DNA of 64,000 nt, taken from positions 752,001 through 816,000 of the forward strand of contig JALIZF010001815.1 of assembly GCA_029948255.1 (NCBI GenBank), read 5' to 3'. The position numbers were made by a program, and so were the translations under genes. Source of the stretch: Telmatactis stephensoni (Eukaryota; Cnidaria; Anthozoa; Actiniaria; Isophelliidae). The notes below the pieces were generated by a model. That model searched no databases. It was not told the origin of the DNA and saw nothing but the letters and a program-made list of their open reading frames with translations. Of this stretch, positions 33,501-43,900 are shown one piece after another; position 1 is the stretch's first letter, and every line of letters begins with the position of its first letter.

Positions 33501-34314
33501 TAAGTTCAGCTTAGATGGGTTCCTTGTTCCGATGTGCCGCCGTCATCAATATCGTTAATGACGTCCGGCGATTTAACATGATGTATCACCCCTGGAATGT
33601 GAAACTCGTCTCGCAACGGCAATTGAGGCAAGTTACAGAGAAAAGTTTCAGCGTGTAACAGCACCTTAAGTGCATGTGAACTGAGCCAGTTAGCTACTCG
33701 ATCTTCAGTGACTAACTTAGTGTCAGCGCCCTCGGGCTGCGATTTTAATTTGGGCATTAAAATTATTCAGTCATCTCGGATTGAGTGACTTACCCTCAAT
33801 TTAAGCATACTTTACCTGCTCAAACTCTTACCTGCATGCTGATGCATGTCCTACTTGATTCTCAGGGATGCCTAAGCTAACTTTTGATATTGCAAGTGCC
33901 AATGCTGGACAATCCCAAGATGGTCCCGTAAGGCAAGGGCGGGACTCTAATACTGACGAAGCAGGCTACGTGGTGCCAGTAGACGAATCACCAGAAGCTG
34001 AACGGAGAAGTTCCCAAAAGAGTCCTTATAGTGAGCCCTACGCTTCAAGAAAAAACATAATAGAGGGAGAACCACCTACCGACCAATATGGCTACTCCTG
34101 TCCAAATGCTGATTCACACGAGTACAACGTTTTAGAGCAATCAAAGAGGCATAGCAGTAATGTCTCTGACAGGAATTCCAGAAGACATATCTACAACGAA
34201 GCAGAACAAGTTATTCCTGAACAACAGGATCACGAACCAAGAAGAAATACTACTAAAAAAATTAGACGAAGACCACCTAGTCCACCAAGAAAGATTGTCA
34301 CTGGTGATGTTTAA
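27552..34314 (+). CDS. R2: single-pass Cys-rich membrane protein with ITIM/ITAM-like tail (8 exons)
   Basis: Exons 27552-27837, 28904-29145, 29343-29445, 31182-31273, 31643-31785, 32145-32185, 32676-32843 and 33866-34314 sum to 1524 bases (507 residues), all phases matching. The start AAAATGG is a good context and gives a signal peptide (MALLLFGCAVMFMLNTLCCG). Modules follow R1: CYCSCPY...SWSCIGNTEIR; GCTLKF...KGC...YLECNGKW; LYFKCPSFSPCVLFKVAG; a short Thr/Ser-rich stalk; a transmembrane helix (GVIAAVIIIVIIIIIVVLIG); WKRKRGERVWLLDK. The tail contains HIYAEIP, GYVVPVDE, EYNVLEQ, IYNEAEQ and RRPPSPPRK. It is convergent with R3. It is inferred to be a phosphotyrosine-signalling receptor paralogous to R1, with no known extracellular domain. 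Introns carry several MITEs and a microsatellite. Confidence 0.77.
29484..29668. repeat. (ACAAC)n / (ATACA)n pentanucleotide microsatellite
   Basis: AACAC and AATAC pentamers alternate over about 185 bases in R2 intron 3. The minus-strand Cys/Val/Leu-rich frames across it are artefacts. Confidence 0.9.
30058..31059. mobile_element. Outer inverted-repeat element in R2 intron 3
   Basis: The left arm (about 30058-30190) and right arm (about 30929-31059) are complementary: AAAATGGC...AAGACGTAATGAT...GTGCAAAAATTTAGAAAG on the left is mirrored by CTTTCTAAATTTTTGCAC...ATCATTACGTCTTGGG...GCCATTTTGG on the right. The arms are about 80% alike. The 30312-30918 element is nested inside. Exact outer borders are uncertain. 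Confidence 0.55.
30312..30918. mobile_element. 607-bp TACCCTG-ended element with 9-bp target duplication
   Basis: Ends TACCCTGGGTGCCAGGGGTT and (complement) TACCCTGGGCTCCAGGGGTT are inverted with few mismatches. TATCTGTGC flanks both sides (30303-30311 and 30919-30927). The TACCCTG terminus and 9-bp duplication match the small MITEs at 21358 and 32468. No transposase is seen, so it is a Mutator-type non-autonomous element nested in an older inverted-repeat element. Confidence 0.75.
32468..32551. mobile_element. 84-bp palindromic MITE with 9-bp target duplication, in R2 intron 6
   Basis: Nearly the whole element is a palindrome, with ends TACCCTGCGAGCAGAGTCCC mirrored by GGGACTCTGCTCGCAGGGTA and a centre of TCGAGCGAACGCTCGA. 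ATGCACAAC flanks both sides (32459-32467 and 32552-32560). It has the same ends as the 21358 copy. Confidence 0.85.
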
Positions 34315-34499
34315 CCTGGCAGGAAAGTTGACAAAACTTTACAACATGAATTAACATAAATGAATATAAAGGAAATAGAAATAAAAGAAAGAAAATTAAT
34401 AATTCAACCAAGGGAAGAGGGAGGAAGGATGAAAATAGAGGAAGAAGAGGATGCCAACGACGACTACGACGACTACGAAGAAGATGAGAATAAAAAGAA

Positions 34500-34568
34500 G
34501 CTAGAAGATGAGAAGAAGAAGAAGAAGAAGAAAAAGAAGAAGAAGAAGAGAAAAAGAAGAAGAAGAAA
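34500..34568. repeat. (GAA)n/(AAG)n microsatellite
   Basis: Purine trinucleotide tract just after the R2 stop codon. It gives a Lys/Glu frame that is not a gene. Confidence 0.85.
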
Positions 34569-35417
34569 CACAATTGTGTATAACGCAAAAAACAACAATA
34601 GCAACAACAAAAAAGTATTCAGCAACTTTTCCAAAACGACAGCCGTTTTAAATAAACACATTTTTTTTGTTAAGTTATCGACTTTTGTCGGACAATATGA
34701 ATTTCTATTATACATAAGTCGCTTTTTAGTATTTATTGACCTTAAGCTGGTTAAAGTGGAAAAAAGTTTATTGTAAAAATTATATGATAGTTCTTGAAAA
34801 GTAAACCATTCTATATGAAACAAGCCTTGATTTTGCCCTTGAATTTTGCTGTGTGGGCAGTCACAACTCCTATTCAAAAGCTAAATTGACTCCAGAATTA
34901 TATGGCTTTTTATTTGCTACATAAGATCACTCCGACGTAAACTAGCAAAGACATAAAGAATCGAACCACTTCGTCCTGTTTTACAAACACAAAGTTTCCA
35001 TCGCAAAAAATTTGTTAAAAAGGTGTCATAAGAGGAACGTTTTTTAAAGTCTGACAGCCGGAGTACCCAAAAAGACATTGTAAATTTTAAATCAGTCAAG
35101 TTCAATGTTACGTCAGGGTTGTTGAGATCCATCTGGCTATCTCTGTCACAAGGATTTCAATTAATTAGCACTGTCTACGTACTGAAACAGGGTCCCCTAT
35201 ACCCCTTTGCAAAATGAAATCACGCAAAAAATATTTAGTCTTTTCACGCGTCACGGATGATTCAAAAATCCTTTTCGCGTTCACAAAAAAAACCAAAATT
35301 GCTTCACGAGGACTTAAAAAGATTTTAGACCTTAAATCACGTTTCACGTCAAAATAAATCAGTCATTCACGTTTCACGCAAAAGGTATAGGACACCCTGC
35401 TGAAATTCGGTAAATTT

Positions 35418-36143
35418 TATTATCCTATAACTATTACACATTAGCCAATCAGAGCTAAGCACTTTCTATGAATACAGAGCGGTATTTCATGGATTTGCTA
35501 TGAATACAGAGCGGTATTTCATAAAATGTATTAGCCAATCAGATTGCTCAAAATTTGAATTCAGCCAATGAAATTCAATATTTTTTGAATATATAATTAG
35601 CTGAGAAACGAGCGGGAAACCGCCGGCGCGTTTGCATCGTCGAGTTTCGATCGAGTTCAACTACTTCAAATGCGATTTCTTCTCTCTCAGAAGAAAATAT
35701 TGATCATTATAGAGGCACAAAAGAACCCAAGAACACAAAAGAAGACTGACGTGGACACTAAGAAGGTTTGGACTTTATTTCACAAGCTCCGTACTGCAAA
35801 GAGAGTCCAACTGAACCAGAACGCTTGAACATTCTTGTCAAACATTGTCTACTGGAAATTCGCAAGTATAATGGATCTGAATACGAACCAAATACTCTAA
35901 CGTCTTACAGAAACTCCACTGGCCGATATTTGAGAGGTAAAAACTACCCAAAGCTCATCGAGAAGTGCTCAGTCAAGCAAAGAGAAAACTGATAAAACGG
36001 CTTCGCTAAGATGGGTTGGGGAAAAAAACAAACGCACGAAAATGTTTGACAGAGGATTTTTCCAATAAAATTAATGTTGGCGTCATGATATCTTTAGAAA
36101 AGCGTAATTTTTGACTAAAATGTGTAATAGTTATAGGATAATA
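35418..36143. mobile_element. Element with perfect 25-bp inverted ends, carrying a recombinase-like fragment
   Basis: The left end starts TATTATCCTATAACTATTAC and the right end finishes GTAATAGTTATAGGATAATA; the match extends to 25 bases without mismatch. It is 726 bases and includes the 35768-35992 open piece. I could not define a target duplication. Confidence 0.65.
35768..35992 (+). pseudogene. DUF3504/Crypton-type recombinase-like fragment
   Basis: The translation contains LNILVKHCLLEIRKYNGSEY followed by EPNTLTSYRNSTGRYLR. This fits the family pattern of a Leu-rich start, then (I/V)RK..G..YEP.TL.....(S/G)..R.L, found in DUF3504 proteins (KIAA1958/QRICH/KCTD1-like) that derive from Crypton tyrosine recombinases. 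Only about 60-70 residues are present; the catalytic core with its Arg and Tyr residues is missing, and the frame just upstream is broken. It is taken to be a captured or decayed fragment. Confidence 0.5.
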
Positions 36144-36145
36144 TG

Positions 36146-36297
36146 GTTATTTGATGTTTTTTATGGAGTACTGGTGAACATTTCACTCGAAATTTATGTT
36201 ATTTTGTATACAACTCGCCTAAAGGCTCGTTGTATACTAATAACATAAATTTCTCGTGAAATATTAACCCGTATTCCATAGAAAACCATCAAATAAC
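36146..36297. mobile_element. 152-bp palindromic MITE-like element
   Basis: Ends GTTATTTGATG and CATCAAATAAC, with a near-continuous palindrome through to the centre (GTATACAAC...GTTGTATAC). It lies directly beside the 35418-36143 element. TA at both edges suggests a TA-targeting family. Confidence 0.6.
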
Positions 36298-36401
36298 GAC
36301 TAAATATCTGTATTGTAAAATCTGGTATAGACGATGAAATGCACCTTAACAATCACAGATACTTTTATTATGTTTAATTGAACGAAGTAACGGTGAAAGA
36401 T

Positions 36402-36575
36402 AAGGTCCAAGGGGTGACACCCGTGGAACACCACAAAGATACAAAACTTTTTTTCAATAGAATCCACTTCAAAATACGTCAATTAGGTTCTATGGGTGAA
36501 GTCTAAAGTGAATAAGGCCCATGGATTGACACCCGTGGAACACCACAAAGATGCAAGAACGTTTTTCTCAATAAA
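36402..36575. repeat. Duplicated segment, 112-bp spacing
   Basis: GACACCCGTGGAACACCACA occurs at 36416 and again at 36528, with further similarity on both sides (AAGGYCCA...RAT.CAA). Non-coding. Confidence 0.65.
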
Positions 36576-37990
36576 GACTCGGTTTCAAAACTGTTTTTGA
36601 GATTTAATTTATTTTGTAATTTTAAGTATATTTACAAACATAACGTTATAAAGTACAATATTTGTACTGGTCATCGTTCTTGTTCTTGATTTTTATCGTT
36701 GTATGATATTCATGTGACATACTCTCGCCTCCTCATTTCCAGTAGAGGCCTGTCTTTTTTATTTACCAAATGATATTTAACTTATATACAGAAGCGCATA
36801 TAAATTCTTGCTGAGATCGGCATTCGTGCGTGGGAATAAAGGCTGATTACTGGTAATGGTTATATGGTTGATTTATTTATAATTAGGCGTCTGAACACTG
36901 AAAATAGCCGACTTTTAAACAATTATTTTGACTTTTGTATTAATCATATCTTTTCTTTCGGAACACGACTTTATTTTTTAGAAAAAAAATTGTAGTTTTT
37001 GATGACGTATAGATAAGGGGAATTTTAATTTGGTATAAACTCATAGAAATTATCAAACGTATCTTTCAGAGGAATTGCTTTTTACTTCAAGGAAGAGGTA
37101 CCTCCTTACTGAAATATGATAACTTTGTCCTCAGCAAACTGATGTAAGGTATTTTCAAATTGAGTCGCATTCTTAGAGAACACTTGCGAAATCGTTGATA
37201 TCAAAGTCTAACTAATCATTCAAAAATCGTATTTTTAGGTTCAGTCCTCCTTTAAGACTGTAGTCTCTGTAAATCCCATCTAACACTCTTTGGATCGTAT
37301 CAAATATCACGAACGTTCTCACATGGCATTTCCAGAGGCCTACGTTAGTTATAATTATGTATTTTGTTATAATGAGAAGCATGCAGACTTGGTAAAGTAC
37401 TGTTTCATCGGCGCTTGTGTTTCCACACACATATGGTGGTGTACAGCCGAGGCAGAAGCGCTCAGTAGTAACAGTGCTTCAAACTTCTGATGGACAGTAC
37501 ATTCTTGTGTCATGTTACTTGTGATCATGTTGATATCGGCTAAGGTGTGTTCAGTCTATGCGAATAAACTATAGGTCGGCCATTGAGCCAGTGTTTCATT
37601 CATGGTCGTTTTAAGCAATAAGAATGTTAAATTTATTGAATCTGAGATGACCTCATGTGGATATATGAAATGGTACATTTTCCACGGTGTACGTACACTA
37701 TAGAGTCGAACCATTTCTTAGAACGAATCGAAATTAGATGTTGTCAACTGTCTTCTCTATGATTTATCGTTGTTAATATTGGTGCTGTACAACTTGCAGC
37801 TTGTAGGTTGAAGAGCTCAAGCACTTTGTGTATTTGCGACTCCGTTTACTAGATGCAATTTTCCGTGAGTTGCGAATGAACCGGAAGTTCTGTTAAAGTT
37901 TGATTGCAATCCACCTTCGTTTTCTCTGTGACAATTACATCCGAATAGTCACTTTGTGTTTTAAGAAACACCATCCAATTTCATCATTCT

Positions 37991-40900
37991 TCATGAGACA
38001 CTTTCACTTTGCGATGGAAGATTGGAATAACTCTGTTCATCGATAAAAAATCCCTTTTCGCTTTCGTAAATCGACGACGGAAAACTAGTTCCAGAATTTC
38101 TGGGTGATGTTTCATCTGTAAGAGACAAGGTGTTCGATGTTGCTGTGGCATCAGATGTGGTCCGTAGTCTGTTAATTCCTGCAGATATTTTATACAAACA
38201 ACTGTAGTGAGTTAATCACTAATTTCCAAGACATTAAATATTTCGTGATACAATACAACTCATTATAAAATATTTGAGATATAACGCGCACACTGATTGG
38301 CTGGCTACCATGTTTATATTAGAGGACAAAGACATGCGCGCGCGTTTTATATTCCTTAAACACAACACAACACAACGCAACACAGCACAAAACAACACAA
38401 CACAGCACAATGCAATGCAATGCAATACAATTATAAATTGTGTCATTAATCATGATATTTTAAAACTCTATTTTAATTACGCTACCTTTTCGCTTAAAAA
38501 TGTGTTTTCCCTTGTATGACCTGTGAAAGTGGAATATGGAACTTTTAGTCCTATTGATGCACATAGCAATTGTAATCAGAAACAAACAGAATCAGTCGAA
38601 ATAGCATACAAACTAAATGAACTACGAAATAAATCAACTGTTCCGTTGAAGGATGGTACCATGATAAATTTCTTCATCTTATTACAATTGTTCATGCCCG
38701 AAAGTTTGGTGAAATAAACCAATTGTAATAAGATAAAGAAACAAAGTAAACATAAATTAATATGAGTGAGGTTGTTGAGATTCACTGGAAAATTTTGCTC
38801 ATTTCCAATAATAGGAAATATCTAGGAAATTGCATTTTCCTTATAATAGGAACTGGACAAAATATAGGAAAATACATTTTCCGACATATTTTCTAGATAT
38901 TTCCAATCATTGGAAATTGCATTTTCCTAGATATTTCCTATACCTTTTCATTTTCATTTTCATATGGGATATCGGAGCAAAAATTATAAGAGATGCTGGA
39001 TTGGAATACCGTGGTAAAAAAATTGGGTTAAAAATATAAGGTACGGGATATCGTGGTACATAAAAGATACAATTGAGGATATTGGATATTGTGTAGAAAA
39101 AATTAAAGGAGATATCCAGACGCCCCTAAAAAGACCTCATCAGTAGATTTGTGCATGTGATGAAATACAATAAAGGAGAAGGCGGAACGCATCAAAGACC
39201 TCCTTCAAGATACCCCCTATTGAACTCGCATCTTGTAGAAGCCAGTTTCAATCACCAAGTTCATTTTTTCCACATTCCAGGAAGTGGCTAGGTCATTTAC
39301 AAAATCATGCATTGTAGATGATCACTTACTCTTGGTTCGTAGCACAAAAGCACAAATTAATTGCGAGGCCCAACACAACGAGGCCTAGGAACACAGCGCT
39401 AAAGGTTAATATCAGCGTCATTACTCTCCTGTCGTTAACTTTAGAATTGTTAGCCTGTACAACGAAAGAAATCATTAGCAGCGAATATAATTACAGAATA
39501 ATATCAGTTGATGCGTACATGCAAAACAGAACAAAACAAGTAGAGATTAGTCAGACAATTGACAAGGCCCTCCTTTACTCGCCTTCCTTCAATCAATCAA
39601 TTAATCAATCAATTAATTAATCAATCAATCAATCAATCAATTAGTCAATCATTCATTACAATCATTTATTTAAACACGTTTTGTCATATACAAATCTATA
39701 TATAATCTTTTTTAATAATAAAGAAAGATTATATCTTCCTTCCTTCCTTCCTTCCTTCCTTCCCTCCCTCCTTCATTCTTTCCTTCTTATAAAGTAGTTA
39801 AGTAATTCCAGCAGAACGTACCCCTATTTCAGACATGTTGTTTTTCTCTAGTATCACTCGTTTGTTAAACAAAGTCCAATTATCTGTCTTCCCTCCAGGA
39901 ACCGAACTTGATATCTGTTTTTTCATGGAGGGTGAAGGGTGAAAGGAAACACGCGCGAACTTTTTGTTCTTCTTCCTGGCTTTTTTAGAATATTTATAGA
40001 CTCTCCGTGTAAAACCTAAGAGAAAAATAAGATTTGTTGATTAAATATTTTGTGTGGCAATTATACAGTGAGGAGTTCGATAAACTGATACAGAGATCAT
40101 CTCAAATTCTTCACACTTACAGTTTTGATTTCCTCTCATTTTGATCAAGAGACACGGGTTTCCACCAAATGACGCACAGTTGAGATACAGCTTGATCAAT
40201 TTTCCCTTTAAAAGGCTTTTCTTTTTTATCTGCAATGAACGAAATTTTAATATAAAAAAGACAGATCATTCTTAGTCGATATCATAATGACATAACTAAT
40301 ATTCGTGCCCATGTTTTTAATAATCTTTTTTTGGCAAATGGAAAAGGATTTTCTAAACATTTCATGAAAAATCTTGTAGTCTTTTCTTAGTTTTAATGGC
40401 CTTAGAGGTCAGACCTTATTCACTTGCAATCTCATCTCAAAACGCGCGGGCTCTTTTCAGATATACACCTTTTCATCGCTCGCGCGCCGTTTTAACAGTT
40501 TAGAGATTCTCGAAGATTCTCTTCATTTGTTTTCAAAATATAAAAGCAAACTATATCAATTACAAGCTCAAAGATCTACAGTGTCATGACTTTCTGGAAT
40601 GTCTGCCAAAGAAAACCCAATAATACTTTTAAAAATGAATGTTTTATCAAGCAAGCATCCAAAAATGTGCTATTTTCCATCACTCCAAGAGTTATTACAT
40701 CCGATAGAACAAAGGAGGCCACAAAGGCTGCTGAATTCCCACACAAACAGTGGAGACAATAGAGGAGAAATCCCAAGAATCGGGGTGATACAAGGCTAGT
40801 TACAGGAGCACAGTTATACTGGATCAAGTTTAGCTCAGTTGGTTTGTGTGACGACTTTCCATTCCGTGTACGCAGCTTTAAGTATAACTTTAAATACCCT

Positions 40901-43900
40901 AAAAACGGAGCACTGATGGTGAGAGGGGGGTAAAGATTGCACCGTCGGCTACCTGGGAGACCAGCGTTGAGCTGAAGGAACTACCGACGCTAAATATAGT
41001 GCTTGACCTGTAGTTAATAAAAAGCTCTTAAAAACAGGAGCACGACCTTGTAAAACTTGGACTCCCTGTAAGATGAATGCTCTTCTGTCAATCAAGTTTA
41101 TTACTTACCCTGATTTTGTAAGCGTACCCTCTAGCAACCGGATCATAACCTTGCATTACGAGGTCAACATGGTTTACTACATTAGGAATCTGTACCCATA
41201 ATCCATTGCAGGATAAGTAACTCGTCTTGGTTTTACTTATGTTGCATCCTGAAGATGGTGCATCGAAATTCTGCCATTTGTTGGCACTGACCACTTTGAT
41301 AAAGGAATCAGATGCCTCGTATTGGAAATAGAATCCACATCCTGCAAGCAAAAGAAAAGAGAGCTTAAGCAGTTTGGAAAATTACCAGCAAAGCCATTAA
41401 ATGTCAAAATTGTCATAAATTATATCAAAGCTATACGTTCACTGTACGAAATTCTCGAAGTTGATTGACTGGTGGGTGCGTGCGTGGCCATTATATGATA
41501 ATCGCTATATTACGCGCGCTCTGATTGGTCGAGAAACGTGTGACCACAGGAAGCAGGAAGCACGCATACGACGTCATTGAATCTTTCTTTTACAATCTTA
41601 CGCACTCTCTGATTGGTTGAAATGTTTATATAAAACTAGCCTAATTGACATTTAGTGAGTGCTGCCTAATATTGTTTTTCCTAATACAATAAACCGATTG
41701 CTCAAGGTTGTTCGCTTCAGAAATCGAAACACGAAATGAAATGCATGATTACTACAGAATATGCAAAAAATATTTCCAAAGAACTGGAATGTATTTTGTT
41801 TTCAAATACCTCATTTTACATGTGACCAAGGGCACTAGAACCATGAAATTGAGCTTATTATTAAGCTGAGATCATTGATAATAAACAAAGTTTTCCTTAA
41901 CTCAAATGTCGCTTGTTATGTAGTAATTGTAGTAATATTTTGCTGCTTATAAGCCTTCAATTGCCTTCTTTACCGCTCAACGATCCAAGGAACAGTTGTA
42001 TACTACGATTGTTTACCGCTGTACCGCCTGTACCAGCCATTGCCGTCGCGACAGTTGTTATTGATTAACTGATAAATTGAACTAAGTCGCCTCTTTACAC
42101 CAAAAGGGTTAGGGGTAGGAAACAACTAGCGGCTCCTTTGACCATTCGTCTGCCTGGATAATTGGATTAAGTTGGCAGTACCTAGGGCAATTTGTTCACT
42201 CAACGATGACGGATTAACCTACGTCGGTTGAGTAATCGTACGCCGAAGTTGGCTTGGCAAAACGTCGGGATTTGAAAAACGATCCCGTCGCGATGACAGG
42301 TCGTGCTCTGTTTTGAAACCATCGACATCTCTGTCATTCATTGCTCTATTCCGTCAAAATCCGATCAACGTACAAGAAACTGTACAAAACAGTCTAGTAG
42401 GTATTTTAATTTAATATCCCGTTTAATATGCCAGTACTATTAGAACCACAAACAGCAAGTAATCTATTACTGTCAACTACGAATACCGAGGTACCCCAAT
42501 TTTGCTCCTCCAAGGTTGGTCTCCAGAGAAAGAGTACTATTGGTGGTGGTTTTGAAGATGTTCTCCTCTCCCTGGTATATCAAATAGTCGTAGTAATAGC
42601 TGTCAGTTTTATTTATGGAGCCCGTTACAGCAGGACAACTAATAACCCGTTTCAAAACAGAGCACGACCTGTCATCGCGACGGGATCGTTTTTCAAATCC
42701 CGACGTTTTGCCAAGCCAACTTCGGCGTACGATTACTCAACCGACGTAGGTTAATCCGTCATCGTTGAGTGAACAAATTGCCCTAGGTACTGCCAACTTA
42801 ATCCAATTATCCAGGCAGACGAATGGTCAAAGGAGCCGCTAGTTGTTTCCTACCCCTAACCCTTTTGGTGTAAAGAGGCGACTTAGTTCAATTTATCAGT
42901 TAATCAATAACAACTGTCGCGACGGCAATGGCTGGTACAGGCGGTACAGCGGTAAACAATCGTAGTATACAACTGTTCCTTGGATCGTTGAGCGGTAAAG
43001 AAGGCAATTGAAGGATTATAAGCAGCAAAATATTACTACAATTACTACATAACAAGCGACATTTGAGTTAAGGAAAACTTTGTTTATTATCAATGATCTC
43101 AGCTTAATAAATTTCATGGTTCTAGTGCCCTTGATGTGACTACCATTAGCTTTTTCTGAAAATAGTGACAAACTATTACGTGACGCCGGATTGCTGTCAT
43201 CTTGTCTTTCACGCCGTTGTATGCCCTTTGCCCTCTATTTGAAACTAAATCTTGATATTATACATTAGATCTGTCGTGAAGATGCGAAAAGCGCGAGGTG
43301 ATTCAAGGCAATTTAAAGGCACCAGATGAACTATTTAAGCTATTATTGACCGTAATTATTACTTCGAAAGATAGTATAAGAAATTATAATATAATGAATT
43401 GAATATAATAACTTATGGCAGCGTTTTCAAAGCATTACATGAAGTGATCAGTTGACGCTCAACGACGAGAAGACGCAGGCCACGAGTTTTTATATTCTAG
43501 GCTCGCAAAGCATGGTGGTAAGAAGTAATTTTGCATTGTGGGATAGCAAGAACAAAGAAATCTATTGTTTTATGCGACACTCGCTAAGCATTGTGGTCGT
43601 ATCCAAATCTCGATTTTAGCTAGCTACTGAAATAGGATCGCTGCCTTGCTGCGCTCGCTCAGGCTCGCTCCGCTGCGGCAGCAACAAATAGATTACATTT
43701 TCCCTGGGGTCAGTACGTACTCTAATAGATTCACAGAATACGTCAGAATGGGGTGATCAGAACAACAGTCACGCCACTGGCGACTTCGTCTCGTGCCGGC
43801 AATTTTTTATTTTCACTTCATTTTGGGTCATCTGTAAATCTATTAGAGCATAGACACACACGGAAAAATGGAATCTATTTTTAAACAACATCTGGTGATT

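Larger units (their letters stand above)
34315..37990. other. Convergent intergenic region between R2 and R3
   Basis: Contains the R2 and R3 3' ends, a GAA-type microsatellite (34500-34568), a terminal-inverted-repeat element carrying a DUF3504-like fragment (35418-36143), a palindrome (36146-36297) and a 112-bp-spaced duplication (36402-36575). From 36.6 to 37.9 kb I see nothing recognisable. Confidence 0.55.

Noticed and set aside
33349..33757. Opposite-strand frames in R2 intron 7
   Set aside because: No domain, no start context, and they sit inside a phase-consistent intron.
34360..34776. Lys/Glu-rich 138-codon frame after R2
   Set aside because: Driven by a GAA/AAG microsatellite; no other support.
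42428..42754. 108-codon frame in the fold-back element
   Set aside because: It crosses the loop-to-arm junction and shows no motif; chance frame.
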